The notes under the pieces were generated by a model that worked only from the letters and a program-made list of their open reading frames with translations, was not told the origin of the DNA and ran no database searches. A stretch of DNA of 64,000 nucleotides from Flammeovirga sp. EKP202 (GTDB lineage Bacteria > Bacteroidota > Bacteroidia > Cytophagales > Flammeovirgaceae): assembly GCF_014534745.1 (NCBI RefSeq), contig NZ_JACVVP010000015.1, forward strand, positions 1-64,000, in the 5' to 3' direction. A program made the translations under genes and the position numbers. How positions within the stretch are numbered: position 1 is the first letter of the stretch; every line of letters begins with the position of its first letter. Shown piece by piece: positions 7,902 through 18,180 of this stretch.

Positions 7902-8024
7902 GTGGTTCGTGAAACGTAAAGCATTTCGTCTCAACATAAGCGATATCCTTTCAATTCACTGAGGTGGCTAAATTGAAAGGATATTTTTTTGTAGAGACAC
8001 AATGCCTTGTGGCTCACGAACCAC
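7902..8024. repeat. Long inverted REP-like element around a terminator hairpin
   Basis: Arms GTGGTTCGTGAAACGTAAAG... and its imperfect reverse complement (...GGCTCACGAACCAC) enclose a perfect 14-bp stem-loop. The same plan (outer REP arms, inner ATTGAAA-type stem) occurs at 56855-56973. A 71-codon frame crosses it but has no support. Confidence 0.65.
7943..7990 (+). terminator. Terminator hairpin downstream of the lipopeptide array
   Basis: Perfect 14-bp stem ATATCCTTTCAATT / AATTGAAAGGATAT, 14-base loop, then a run of T. It is the first strong terminator after the array and may end its transcript. Confidence 0.65.
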
Positions 8025-8336
8025 AACACGAATCACCCTATAAAACAATATTTATTCCTTCTCCCTTTTACTGTTTCTTGGTACTTATTCCAACATCCCT
8101 TTCAATTCCAGGTATTAGATATTGTTACAAAAGCTTCCTATTCCTTTGGGTATTAACAATTAGGAAAGATAAAGAGTGACAAAACCTTTCCCATTACGAT
8201 TCAATTTTTGTTTCTATTTCCTCAATACTACTTTTGAGAATAAAGGAAAGCGTCTACAAGTGTCGAATTATAAACTGCTTAAAAAAAAAGCAAAGACAAT
8301 TAAGTACAACTTGAGAAGACGACTCTTATATGGATA

Positions 8337-8499
8337 ATAAGTACCAAGACAAAATTATTTAATGCTAATTCTTTTTATTGTTTTGCGATTACTTCCTTCA
8401 AAAAACGCTAAATAGAACCACTATTCATACGTTTTTTAGCGTTGTACTCCCAAAAAATAAAATAAGAATTAACTATAATCTTTTTTGACTTACTACTTA
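8337..8499. repeat. Left arm of a 163-bp inverted repeat
   Basis: Begins ATAAGTACCAAGACAAAATT. Reverse complement matches 10471-10633 with roughly 85-90% identity and almost no gaps. The arm ends 37 bases before the DUF3500 gene start, so it probably contains or overlaps that promoter. An internal AACGCTAAA/TTTAGCGTT stem is present. Confidence 0.75.
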
Positions 8500-8536
8500 T
8501 TAAAAATTATTTCTTATTCTCTTAGACTTTTTTTCA

Positions 8537-9937
8537 ATGAGACTTTCAAATTTTATATTACTCTTCATTTATGGAACACTTTTTTTCGGGGCGTGCGACA
8601 ACGCTAGTGAGAATAATTGTACTGCTACAATTTGGTATCAAGATAATGACAATGACGGGCTCGGTAATCCTGATGTAACACAATCAGCTTGCGAACAACC
8701 CGAAGGATATGTAAGTAACAGCACTGATACGGATGATACAGGCGGAAGTAGTAGTTCTGATTGTGATACTCCTGCTGAAGTGGCTCAATCTACGAATACA
8801 GAGATCGAAAACATGCGTCAAGCCATGTTAGCGTTTAGAAATTCTCTTTCGGCTTCTTTACTTTCTGAAGCTTCAACTTGTTTAGACGATGAGCGTTTCT
8901 ACATTTGGCACAACACGCCAAATTCCAATGGAACACAAAGAGATGGTATCATTTATGGTGATCTTACAGAAGATCAACTTACACTTTTTAAAAATGTATT
9001 ACAATTATTTTTAAGTGAAGGTGGTTACCAAAAGGTAGATGAAATCACGATGCTGGCTGAGGGGCTTTTGGAAACTGAAAAACCAACAACTTGGAGTCCA
9101 GATTTTTATTCTATTGATCTTTTTGGTGATCCCGAAAACAGTGGTTCTTGGGGTTTTCAATTGGATGGTCATCACCTTGCAATCAACTTTTTGGTACATG
9201 GTGATAATGTAAGCATGGTCCCTGCATTTTTAGGTGGTGAACCTGCCGTTTCCTCATTTAATGGAACTGACTTCGATATCTTCAAAGATGAAAGAGATTT
9301 AGCACTCAACTTATTTAATGGTTTAACCTCTTCTGAAATTACTTCCGCCGTTTCATCTGGTAGTCATGCGATGGAAGTTGGTCCGGCAAGCACTCCGGGA
9401 GATGTAGATCCTTACAGAGGAGATTATGATTATTCTGGATTTGCAGGAACAGGAGTGAAATATTCTGATATGTCTGCTGAATCACAAGCCAATTTAATTT
9501 TAGTGATGCAAGAGTATGTTTATAACTTAGAGACTACATTTGCAGATGCTTGGTGGACGGACATTATGAATAATATTGACGATACTTATTTTGTCTGGAT
9601 TGATGAAGTAGACCAACCTTCTACAACTTCTCCCTTTTATTATAGAATTTATAATCCGTATGTATGGATTGAATATAATGCTGAAAATGCTTTAGGTGGT
9701 AATGGCGCTGATTACAATCACGTACACACCATTACGAGGATTCCCAGTAACCCTTCTACCACTAATGGTGGTGATTATGGTGTTTTTGCTAAGGCTATTA
9801 ATCAAGGAGGTGTTCGCACCCTTTATGAACATTATGCTATGGCCGACCATCACCAAATGAGTGATATGTTGTTTGATTATGCAGTGGAATTACCGCATCG
9901 TCATCATCACCATCACGCCCATGGACATGTACATTAG
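8537..9937 (+). CDS. DUF3500-family lipoprotein with Ca-type motif and His-rich C-terminus
   Basis: 466 residues. An N-terminal signal ends in a lipobox (FFGAC, Cys about residue 20), so the protein should be a lipoprotein. Residues about 28-65 hold the Asp-rich WYQDNDNDGLGNP ... CEQPEGYVSN motif seen as a calcium-binding repeat in many Bacteroidota surface proteins. From about residue 90 to the end the sequence fits DUF3500 (recognised from features such as GSWGFQLDGHHLAINF and YVWIEYNAENALGG), a family of unknown function. The last 15 residues are mostly His (PHRHHHHHAHGHVH), suggesting metal binding. It stands alone between arms of an inverted repeat and has no operon partner. Confidence 0.8.
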   Translation: MRLSNFILLFIYGTLFFGACDNASENNCTATIWYQDNDNDGLGNPDVTQSACEQPEGYVSNSTDTDDTGGSSSSDCDTPAEVAQSTNTEIENMRQAMLAFRNSLSASLLSEASTCLDDERFYIWHNTPNSNGTQRDGIIYGDLTEDQLTLFKNVLQLFLSEGGYQKVDEITMLAEGLLETEKPTTWSPDFYSIDLFGDPENSGSWGFQLDGHHLAINFLVHGDNVSMVPAFLGGEPAVSSFNGTDFDIFKDERDLALNLFNGLTSSEITSAVSSGSHAMEVGPASTPGDVDPYRGDYDYSGFAGTGVKYSDMSAESQANLILVMQEYVYNLETTFADAWWTDIMNNIDDTYFVWIDEVDQPSTTSPFYYRIYNPYVWIEYNAENALGGNGADYNHVHTITRIPSNPSTTNGGDYGVFAKAINQGGVRTLYEHYAMADHHQMSDMLFDYAVELPHRHHHHHAHGHVH

Positions 9938-10040
9938 TGAGTAGAAGTAATAAGTAAAGACTAAGTTTGTTACTACAATATGAAGTATTTATAAGTATCT
10001 AATTGTAAATCAAACGACAAGTATTTTGTGAAAATATTAT

Positions 10041-10090
10041 TGTATTGTGGTTCGCAATGACGTTGCAATGCAACATCCCTACAGAACTGC
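10041..10090. repeat. REP-like palindrome, type A
   Basis: TATTGTGGTTCGCAATGACG followed by TTGCAATGCAACATCCCTAC; core palindrome GTTGCAATGCAAC. Confidence 0.7.
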
Positions 10091-10139
10091 ATCTTAGAAA
10101 AATATTATAAAACCTTTGTCTTTTGACACGGAATCAGAC

Positions 10140-10413
10140 AATCATTTAGTAGTATCTAAATCGGCTTTGAAGGGAAAAGCGTTAAGAATTTCATGGAATG
10201 AGCCGTTAAAAATAATTTTCTTGTTTGAGCTTTAACGAGTTTAAAATCATTTAGGCGAATGAAATGGAATTTAGCTTTTGACTTCTAAGCCTTGAATTTT
10301 TTGCTTCTTTTTGTTTCAAGACAAAAAAGAAGAAGAAGGAAGCTTGAAAGTTGATCCTATAGATGCTTGCAGAAAGGTCAATTGAAAGTAGACGATAATT
10401 TAGTTTACAATGC
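10140..10413 (-). repeat. LR element copy 2
   Basis: Reverse-orientation copy lacking the distal tail. It contains GAAGGGAAAAGCGTTAAGAA and ends with AATTTAGTTTACAATGCA. Its end abuts the 17-bp hairpin at 10414. Confidence 0.75.
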
Positions 10414-10465
10414 AATAAGAGTGCTATTGAAAAGGTAATTATAACTTCTCAATAGCACTCTTATT
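10414..10465. terminator. Perfect 17-bp hairpin between LR2 and the inverted repeat
   Basis: AATAAGAGTGCTATTGA pairs without mismatch with TCAATAGCACTCTTATT across an 18-base loop. No T run follows on either strand, so it may be a processing or pause signal rather than a classical terminator. Confidence 0.5.
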
Positions 10466-10470
10466 CGTTG

Positions 10471-10633
10471 TAAGTACTAAGCCAAAAATAAATCATAGTT
10501 AATTCTAATTTATTTTTTGTGAGTACAACGCTAAAAAACGTATTAATAGTGGTTCTATTGAAAGTTTTTTGAAGGAAGTAATCGCAAAACAATAAATAGA
10601 ATTAGTATTAAATAATTTTGTCTTGGTACTTAT
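10471..10633. repeat. Right arm of a 163-bp inverted repeat
   Basis: Reverse complement of 8337-8499 (ends ...TTGTCTTGGTACTTAT). It lies between the DUF3500 gene and the stop of the SusD-like gene. Confidence 0.75.
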
Positions 10634-10660
10634 CAGTGAAAAACCAAAAGGTTTAAATCC

Positions 10661-12328
10661 CTACCAATTTGGTTTCTGTTTCAATGCCGTATTGACATTG
10701 ATTTCTTGTAGAGGGTAAGGAAGTTCCAAATGTTTTGAAGGATTAAAATTATTAATACACCTCGAAATCCCCGGTATGGTCCAGTAGGCAGGGTCGTAAT
10801 CTGGATGTGATTTCATTACTTCATCCAGTTCCTGTAATTTTTCTTCTAACTTACCCCACCTGATCAAGTCGTGTTTTCGGATACCTTCAAAAGCAAATTC
10901 TCTTAATCTTTCATCTACAAGTTCCTCAAAAAAAGCTTCCTTCGAGGCTATTTTTTCAGGATTAGAACGTTCTATTTCTTCCAAACCGGCTCTACGTCTT
11001 ATTCGGTTCAAACATTCTACGGCTTCTGGAGTTGGTGTACCAAACTTCTCATTCGAAGCTTCTGCGTACATTAATAATACATCCGAGAAACGGAGAATAG
11101 GAAAATTGATGGGAGAAAGATTTCTTTCTACAATTGTCTCACCCGTTAGTAAAACATATTCTTCCACTTCATTATTCTCGTCCACATCTGCCCAATTGAC
11201 GGGTTCCCATCTTCTGAATTTCCCAGGTGTATATTGAGCCGCGAAAATGTTAGTGACACGTACTACTTTTTGAAATTTATTGTATTGAATACCCGGAATG
11301 TTCCATTGTCTTCTTTTATCTACCCCTTCATATTTAAGGTCTAAAACAGGAGAAACCTGTACAGATCTATGAGAAGTACCTGGATGCCCCACTGCCTGAT
11401 AGTCAAAAGTTAAACCATTTCTATTCCCTATATAAGACATGCCGGGCATACCAATTGCTAAATTATTCTGATAAGAGATCTCAAACATCGACTCCTTCAA
11501 ATCATAAATCCCTCCAATGTAGTCCAAGAATAAAAGTCTGTACCCCAACGTGTCACTGTCTGATGTTCTTAGAGCATGCCACGCATCTTTATAAATGATG
11601 TTGTCCAAATGTACCAAAGCACTATCATAATAATTGGTCATTTTCATCGGGTGCCCTGCCATTTTCATATAGGCTCTTGCCAACAGTCCCTCTGCTGCCA
11701 TTTTATTGGGGCGCCCAGGAATATAATCCTCATCCTGAGCATGAGGAAGGTGTTCCATCGCAAATTGATAGTCCTCTACAATTTGACCGTAAACCGCTTT
11801 CTGGGAAGCAGCTGCCATCAAATTGTCTGACTGAACCATGGTGGGCTTTACCCTCAAAGGTACTTCATTCCACCATAGTGCAAGATTTTGGTAAGCAAAT
11901 GCCCTAAGAAACTTTGCTTCAGCGATATAGAAATTATATTTCTCCACTGAAAAATCTTCAGGATTCATTTGATGAATCAATAAATTTGCATTATTGACTG
12001 TCGTATAAAGAGTACGCCACGTCTCTTCCACCGCCTCAGAGTTCGAAACATGTGTATTCGTGGAGACGGGCCAATTGTCATCCCAACCCCTTGAATAATA
12101 CCCCTCATCAGTACCGTATACCATTGCCATAGAAAGGTTATCTCCAAATGCATTTGCACTCATCAATTGAGACATCATACCTGCAATTGCTACATCAGCT
12201 GTTTTCTCTGTATTGTAAAAATGATCTGTAGTCCATTTCGACTTTGGCTCTACATTCAAAAAATCATCACATGCTGTCAACATTCCTAAAAGAAGAACAG
12301 CACTCCATTTTATTCTATTTTTTTTCAT
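10661..12328 (-). CDS. SusD/RagB-family glycan-binding lipoprotein
   Basis: 555 residues with a lipoprotein signal (LLLGMLTAC, Cys20) followed by the usual CDDFLNVEPK start of SusD proteins. The helical TPR-like core and the conserved C-terminal region (RRRAGLEEI, ERLREFAFEGIRKHDLIRWG) are plain. SusD proteins sit on the outer surface as the lid of a SusC channel and hand over oligosaccharides. The start lies 10 bases after the SusC stop, so the two are co-transcribed. Length is normal for the family. The glycan is not readable from sequence; red-algal galactan is inferred from the neighbouring locus. Confidence 0.95.
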   Translation of the reverse strand: MKKNRIKWSAVLLLGMLTACDDFLNVEPKSKWTTDHFYNTEKTADVAIAGMMSQLMSANAFGDNLSMAMVYGTDEGYYSRGWDDNWPVSTNTHVSNSEAVEETWRTLYTTVNNANLLIHQMNPEDFSVEKYNFYIAEAKFLRAFAYQNLALWWNEVPLRVKPTMVQSDNLMAAASQKAVYGQIVEDYQFAMEHLPHAQDEDYIPGRPNKMAAEGLLARAYMKMAGHPMKMTNYYDSALVHLDNIIYKDAWHALRTSDSDTLGYRLLFLDYIGGIYDLKESMFEISYQNNLAIGMPGMSYIGNRNGLTFDYQAVGHPGTSHRSVQVSPVLDLKYEGVDKRRQWNIPGIQYNKFQKVVRVTNIFAAQYTPGKFRRWEPVNWADVDENNEVEEYVLLTGETIVERNLSPINFPILRFSDVLLMYAEASNEKFGTPTPEAVECLNRIRRRAGLEEIERSNPEKIASKEAFFEELVDERLREFAFEGIRKHDLIRWGKLEEKLQELDEVMKSHPDYDPAYWTIPGISRCINNFNPSKHLELPYPLQEINVNTALKQKPNW

Positions 12329-12338
12329 GCTCTAAATA

Positions 12339-15300
12339 CTAGAATGTAAGATTGATACTACCCATATAAGTTCTCGATGGAGGGTACGCCGAGTAATCCA
12401 AGTTGGGAGTTAAACCGTTTCCTGCTACGCCTACTTCCGGATCTACACCAGAGTAATTGGTCCAAGTGTACAAATTCTGCCCTGTAATTGAGAATGTCAT
12501 TCCTTTGATGTGCATTCTTTCCAACATTGATTGAGGTAATGTATAACTGAGCGTTACTGTTTTTAACCTCAAATAAGAACCATCTTCAATAATTTGACTA
12601 TGGATTTCATTTCCCACTCTAGCTCCTCCTGTCACACCTTCATAAGAAGAAGTGTGATATTCAGTATCAGAATTATACGGCGTCCACATATCAGCAACAC
12701 CCGTTGATGTATTAAATGCTTGTACACCCCATGCCTTATTCATCTCCACTGCATTACCGTTCATTACATCAAAACCCACCGACCATTGGAACATTACATT
12801 CAAATCAAATCCTTTGTAAGAAAGCCTATTGGTAAAACCTCCAAAATGTTTGGGGTTGGGATTACCAATTATCACACGGTCTTCTTCATTTATAATTCCA
12901 TCACCGTTTTGGTCTACAAACTTAATCCCTCCGGGGGCAATTTTGGTATTGCCATTTGAAACTACTCCTTCTTTCAAGACATAAGATTGTGAGGTATTAT
13001 CCCAATTAAAATCTGAATTTTGATATAAACCATCAAACTGCAGTCCGTACATCATCCCTACTGTCTCACCTACTCTTGTGATATAGTTATCTTCTGAGAA
13101 AATGCCTCTTGCGTACAATTCCTTTTCTCCTTGATTCAAACGAATTACTTCATTTCTATTGAATGAGATATTGAAGTTGGTGGACCATTTAAAAAGACCT
13201 TTATGAATATTGGCTGTTGTCAATGAAAACTCCAAACCACGGTTTTGAACCTCTCCCACATTTTGTGTCACCCTTTGGAAACCTGTACTTGTGGCCATTG
13301 AGGCATTTAACAAAAGGTCTGTCGTGTTTTTCTGGTAAAAATCGATCATTACCTCCAATTTATCATCCATAAAACCCATGTCTACACCAAAGTTGGATTG
13401 ATGTGTCGTTTCCCACCTTAAGTCTGGCACCGCCATATTTGACTGTATAGCTCCTGGAACATAATTTATCGATGATCCCCAATTATAACTTGTCCATTTT
13501 GATACTGCAATAGTATTAAAGGCTGCAAAATCCGCAATTCTATTGTTACCTGTAATACCCCATCCTCCTCTTAGTTTCAAATGAGAGAAAAAATACATTC
13601 GCTTGATAAAAGGCTCATCACCCAATCGCCAAGCGGCAGCCAGTGAGGGGAAGAAACCCCATTGATTTCCTTTTCTAAATTTCGAAGAACCATCCGCACG
13701 GAAATTGGCGGTCAAAAGATATTTATCTCCAAATGAATAAGTAGCCCTGCCGAAATAAGACATCATTGTGTTTCCTGTCCAATCCGATGTCGCAATGGTT
13801 GCAATCGTGGCAATTCCCATATTATTGACCCCAAAGTCGTCCACTGGAAATCCTCCATTTGAAAATGAGTTTTCCGTTCTGCCATAATATGAACCTTCAA
13901 CACCACCCATCATCGAATAAGAATGTCTGCCAATGGTATTTTTGTAAGTCAGAGTGTTAGAAGACGCTAGATTATTACTTGACACGTTGATCGCCTTACT
14001 TTGTATGCCCATAGATGAGTTTTGGCCTGCTAGTGTTTGCTCTCCATAAAAAAGTGTTTCTTTCTGTAGACTTCCTTGATAATTGGCACTTAATCTCAAT
14101 TTTAATTTATCATTGAAATCATAAACGAAAGCAGTGTTTCCTCTAAAAACATTTTGGATGTTTTTTACCTCTGTATTTTCTAAGTTAGGCTTTGGAGGAT
14201 ACATCGTTACTTGATCAGGATCAGTAGGATCATACCCACCCGGTAGAGCTGAATCATCTAATAAAGGATCAGCAGGTCTAAAACGAACAGCATCTCTTAC
14301 AATACTTGATCTTTGATTCCCTCTCAAAGAAGGGCCAATTCTTTCATTATATGAGTGAAGCAAACCGATAATAAACTTCCCTTTTTTAGATGTCTTATGT
14401 TCAACTCTTAAGTTATTATTGATCTTCTTAAAGCCCGTTGTGATCAAGGTACCTTTCTGATCTGTATAATTGCCAGAATAGTAAAAGTTGGTTTTCTCAT
14501 TTCCTCCGTTTACTGACAAGTTGTACCTCTGAATAGGTGCTTGACGGTAAATGGAATCTTGCCAATCGTGCCCATTGCCATTGTGATAAAATGCCGGATC
14601 ACCCCAAGCATTATAAAAATTTTTATACTGATTTTCATTAGCGGATGTTCTTTCCCATCCCAAGCTTGACCACAGTTGTTTTTCTCTGTATCTCACATAT
14701 TCATAGGGATTCAAAACAGTCAAATAACCCAAAGGTTCTTGCATACCATAAGAGGCATTCAATGTTACTTTTGTTTCGCCTTCACTATCACCATTTTTTG
14801 TTGTAATTACAATTACACCATTCGCCCCTCTAGATCCATAAATAGCAGTTGCGGAAGCATCTTTCAAAATGGTAAACTCCTTAATATCATTGGTATTCAG
14901 TGTGGCTGGATCAAAATAAGTCAATGGAATACCATCTACTACATAAAGTGGTTGGTTGCTACTTGTGATAGAGTTACCACCACGGATTGTAATGTTTAAA
15001 GCTTCCCCCGGTGTTCCTTCTTTGGCTGTGACTAATACACCTGCTACTCTACCCATCAAAGCTTCATCATAATTGGCCGTAGCAACTACAGCAAGTTCAT
15101 TAGCATCAACAGATCCGACTGCACCAGTGATGTCTTTTTTCTTGGAAGTACCATAACCAATCACAATCACCTCATCCAGCTGATTTAGTTCTCGCATCAT
15201 GTATACATTGATCTCGGTTTTTCGCCCCACAGTGATCATCTGACTTTCATAACCAATGTAGGCAAACTCCAATACATCATCCATCATGACATTCATCAGC

Positions 15301-15476
15301 ACATACTTGCCTTCCATATCTGCAATTGCTCCCTTACGACTGTCTAATACTCTAATGGTTGCTCCTGGAAGTGGATCCCCATCAGCACCAATTACTGTCC
15401 CTTTTATCGTCTCTTGTGCATTACTGACAAAAGGCAGTAGTGTAATGACGATAAGACTGAAGATATAATTTTTCAT
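12339..15476 (-). CDS. SusC/RagA-family TonB-linked outer-membrane transporter
   Basis: 1045 residues. A Sec signal (to about residue 20, SNAQ) is followed by a carboxypeptidase-regulatory-like domain (about 23-95, IKGTVIGADGDPLPGATI), a DEVIVIGYGTSKKKDITGAV segment typical of SusC, the plug (YVVDGIP, ILKDASATAIYGSRGANGVI) and a 22-strand-type barrel ending in an aromatic-rich terminal strand (MGSINLTF). It imports oligosaccharides with energy from TonB-ExbBD. It is preceded by a glycan-binding-protein gene across 219 bases and followed closely by susD. Length and motif order are normal. Confidence 0.95.
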   Translation of the reverse strand: MKNYIFSLIVITLLPFVSNAQETIKGTVIGADGDPLPGATIRVLDSRKGAIADMEGKYVLMNVMMDDVLEFAYIGYESQMITVGRKTEINVYMMRELNQLDEVIVIGYGTSKKKDITGAVGSVDANELAVVATANYDEALMGRVAGVLVTAKEGTPGEALNITIRGGNSITSSNQPLYVVDGIPLTYFDPATLNTNDIKEFTILKDASATAIYGSRGANGVIVITTKNGDSEGETKVTLNASYGMQEPLGYLTVLNPYEYVRYREKQLWSSLGWERTSANENQYKNFYNAWGDPAFYHNGNGHDWQDSIYRQAPIQRYNLSVNGGNEKTNFYYSGNYTDQKGTLITTGFKKINNNLRVEHKTSKKGKFIIGLLHSYNERIGPSLRGNQRSSIVRDAVRFRPADPLLDDSALPGGYDPTDPDQVTMYPPKPNLENTEVKNIQNVFRGNTAFVYDFNDKLKLRLSANYQGSLQKETLFYGEQTLAGQNSSMGIQSKAINVSSNNLASSNTLTYKNTIGRHSYSMMGGVEGSYYGRTENSFSNGGFPVDDFGVNNMGIATIATIATSDWTGNTMMSYFGRATYSFGDKYLLTANFRADGSSKFRKGNQWGFFPSLAAAWRLGDEPFIKRMYFFSHLKLRGGWGITGNNRIADFAAFNTIAVSKWTSYNWGSSINYVPGAIQSNMAVPDLRWETTHQSNFGVDMGFMDDKLEVMIDFYQKNTTDLLLNASMATSTGFQRVTQNVGEVQNRGLEFSLTTANIHKGLFKWSTNFNISFNRNEVIRLNQGEKELYARGIFSEDNYITRVGETVGMMYGLQFDGLYQNSDFNWDNTSQSYVLKEGVVSNGNTKIAPGGIKFVDQNGDGIINEEDRVIIGNPNPKHFGGFTNRLSYKGFDLNVMFQWSVGFDVMNGNAVEMNKAWGVQAFNTSTGVADMWTPYNSDTEYHTSSYEGVTGGARVGNEIHSQIIEDGSYLRLKTVTLSYTLPQSMLERMHIKGMTFSITGQNLYTWTNYSGVDPEVGVAGNGLTPNLDYSAYPPSRTYMGSINLTF

Positions 15477-15695
15477 TTTTTGTTAGTATTCAAGAATAAA
15501 AAGTTATGATTTCCTACCAGCACACTCCATGAGTCTGCCTTCATCCAATTCTAAATTTGTCTTACTCTATTTTTTAATTATGGTGAAGTCCCCGCATCAA
15601 AAAGAAGACATAATATCCTCTCTCATTTGTGCTCCCGCTTCAAACCTCTATTTCGTTTATGGGTTTCCATCCTTTGATAAAAATCCACTCTATAT

Positions 15696-17642
15696 TTATA
15701 TTTCGTCTGCTTTATAGTTTACATTGGAAATAACAAATCTTCCGCTACAAGCTCCCCATTTGACATTTTCTATAAAAGTCTCCTCATAATTCGTCTTGTA
15801 TCTAAAAGCCAGAGTAAACTTGGAATAGGCCTTATAATCCGCCAAATCTAATTCAAATCTCAACCATTTTTTATAAGCCAATGCACTGTCATTATTTTTA
15901 CCTCCATCGGGATTATCTCCCGTATTATCACCCGGATAAGGTGTACCCGTATAGTCCACTCCAACTCCTTCAATCTTGTATTTTAGACGGCTGTTGACTT
16001 GTGTCCATGTTGTGGTAGAGACATTTCCTGTATAATTATCTGTAATGTAAACCTCTAAGTCAGCTGGAGCACTGCCATCAGGTAAATACAAAACAAGGTC
16101 GTTTTTCATCCAAAATACAGCCTTTACATCGTACCCATCAGCATTGTATTGTACAAGGTTTTGAGCATCCATAATCATCCATGAATCATGCAAAGGACTT
16201 CGGGTAGGACCATACAATAAGTTATGTATAATAATACCATGCGGTTTAGTGATACCTGCCGGCCTTTCTGCATCTGCTTGACTAGGAATTTGATATTGAT
16301 TGTTTTTCCAGAAAAGAGCATCACCCACTCCTCCTCTGTTTACACCTTGGACTTTAAAACCATCCATTCCGATAAGTGATGGATAGAAGAAATTAAACGT
16401 GGACTTTGGTAAGAAAACTACTGTTTTTGAAATCACAACCTTCACTTTAGCTTCAAAGGTTTTTTCTTCATAGCTAATTAAACTTGTGACTTTTACGGTT
16501 GGAGTGACCTCCACTTGGTCTTGTGACAGAACATAAGCAGGATTTAATGAAATCTGTCCCGTTCTTTCATCAATCATCAACTTGTCTGTCTCCGATTCCA
16601 AAGTAAAAGTTAAACTTGGATTACCTGACGATACATCCGGTGCTGTTGTGATAGTGCCCGCTCCTTCTACTAAATTCTGAGCATAAGGAATATACATCAT
16701 AGCCGGTGGTAAAAGTGGCCCTGCATTCAATACCAATGGTTCATCTGAGATGATAATCTGTAAAATCTCAATACTCCCTTCAAAATCTACAACCTCTCCT
16801 GTAATATTACTTATCACTCTTACAGAAGGAGTTACCGCTTCATTTTTAGTGATGTTATAAGATGGGTTTAATGAAATTTCACCCGTTACACTATTGATTT
16901 GAAGTTTTAAAGTATCACTCAATAATTCAAATCGAACATCATAACTTGGAACCTCTTTTGCAAATTTCAAGGTTGGAGCTAAGGTCTTCAGCTCTTGTCC
17001 TATTACTAGGTTTTGTTGTAAAGATTCAAACCTTATTCCAATAGGTAGTAATGGCATTACATTTAAATGAAAAGCATCTTCAAAAATCTGAGTATTCTCT
17101 TCTGTATCGGTAATGGGAGTCAATGCCATTGTAAAATAGTAATCTCCTTCACCGAATTTATTTCCATCTTCAATTGTAATTTGCCCCGCTTTGTTAGGGT
17201 TCATCAAAGGTGTGTAATGAAAAGTGGTATCATATTTTGTCAGCATTACAGGCTCCCCCTCTCCATCAAACACTAAAGCTCCACTTTCATCCTTTTTTTG
17301 TTCTTCGTATTCATCAATAGTCAGAATTACTCGGATCGAATCCATATAAGCACTCGCAATGCTTACTTGATCAAGATAATCTGAAGGAAGTTCACCATCT
17401 TCCTCACTCCTCACACTTTGGATAGAAAATGCACAAGGAACGCCATCAGAATCCATCGTTGGAACTGCTGTCGTAATTTTACTATAAGCTCGTGCATTGA
17501 TAATACTTGGGTAGCTCAAGTTGCGTACAGTGATGTTTTGGGGTAAACCGGAGCTCTCCATAAATGAAGTTCTTTCACATCCTATCATCAAAAGAATAGA
17601 TGTCAGAAAAATTGTCCAGAAAGTAATTTTAAGTTTATTCAT
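15696..17642 (-). CDS. Surface glycan-binding-type lipoprotein upstream of SusC
   Basis: 648 residues with a lipoprotein signal (LLMIGC, Cys about residue 22). The middle contains at least three repeated Ig/cadherin-like units marked by the phrase TGEISLNPSYNITKNE (about 255-270), TGQISLNPAYVLSQDQ (about 360-375) and similar strands, and a C-terminal beta-rich domain of about 230 residues. Its place as the first gene of a SusC/SusD operon and its lipoprotein nature fit a SusE/SusF-like surface glycan-binding protein. No catalytic motif is seen. The exact Pfam family is uncertain; a DUF4958-type assignment is a guess I did not rely on. Confidence 0.65.
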   Translation of the reverse strand: MNKLKITFWTIFLTSILLMIGCERTSFMESSGLPQNITVRNLSYPSIINARAYSKITTAVPTMDSDGVPCAFSIQSVRSEEDGELPSDYLDQVSIASAYMDSIRVILTIDEYEEQKKDESGALVFDGEGEPVMLTKYDTTFHYTPLMNPNKAGQITIEDGNKFGEGDYYFTMALTPITDTEENTQIFEDAFHLNVMPLLPIGIRFESLQQNLVIGQELKTLAPTLKFAKEVPSYDVRFELLSDTLKLQINSVTGEISLNPSYNITKNEAVTPSVRVISNITGEVVDFEGSIEILQIIISDEPLVLNAGPLLPPAMMYIPYAQNLVEGAGTITTAPDVSSGNPSLTFTLESETDKLMIDERTGQISLNPAYVLSQDQVEVTPTVKVTSLISYEEKTFEAKVKVVISKTVVFLPKSTFNFFYPSLIGMDGFKVQGVNRGGVGDALFWKNNQYQIPSQADAERPAGITKPHGIIIHNLLYGPTRSPLHDSWMIMDAQNLVQYNADGYDVKAVFWMKNDLVLYLPDGSAPADLEVYITDNYTGNVSTTTWTQVNSRLKYKIEGVGVDYTGTPYPGDNTGDNPDGGKNNDSALAYKKWLRFELDLADYKAYSKFTLAFRYKTNYEETFIENVKWGACSGRFVISNVNYKADEI

Positions 17643-18114
17643 TATTTATTAAGTCATAGTTGCAATTAAAATAGCAATCATTATTATGTTATTACAGTCA
17701 ATATTTTGCTTACTCTGTAGTGATTGAGTTAGATAGAGTTCGTGTTAAAATTGTCTGCTTATTAACAATAATTCGTTGTGCAATGATTATTTTGTAATAG
17801 TAATTCGAGGTATATATTTACCATATCAACTTGAATTACATTCCAATAATAATATGTGCTAAAAATGTTTTAAGGCACAATTCGATAAATAAAGTGCATT
17901 TTTTCGACCGGTCGATTTACTGCACATTACACGTTGGATTTGTGTTAAAAATTGAGTCCAAAAAAGATTTTCATTTTCAAAATGTAATTTTATCAAAGAC
18001 CTACTCTGATTAAATCCTGTCATAATGTATTCCATGTTATAGTTTAAATAAAGTTTGTTAACCATCAGCTAATAGCTTTGGAAGTTTTTCATTTTCCACT
18101 TTCATACTCCACCG

Positions 18115-18180
18115 CCGTAAACGTTTAGCATTAGTGACATTCGTAGCCAATAGATCATCAGAAATCTCCTGACTTTTAAA
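18115..18180 (+). repeat. LR element tail fragment (copy 3)
   Basis: Only the distal end is present: CGTTTAGCATTAGTGACATT, then AGATCATCAGAAATCTCCTG. Confidence 0.65.

Noticed and set aside
7964-8179. 71-codon plus-strand frame
   Set aside because: It runs through the inner terminator hairpin and a REP arm, with no signal or domain.
14676-14999. 107-codon plus-strand frame inside the SusC gene
   Set aside because: Antisense shadow of a well-supported gene.
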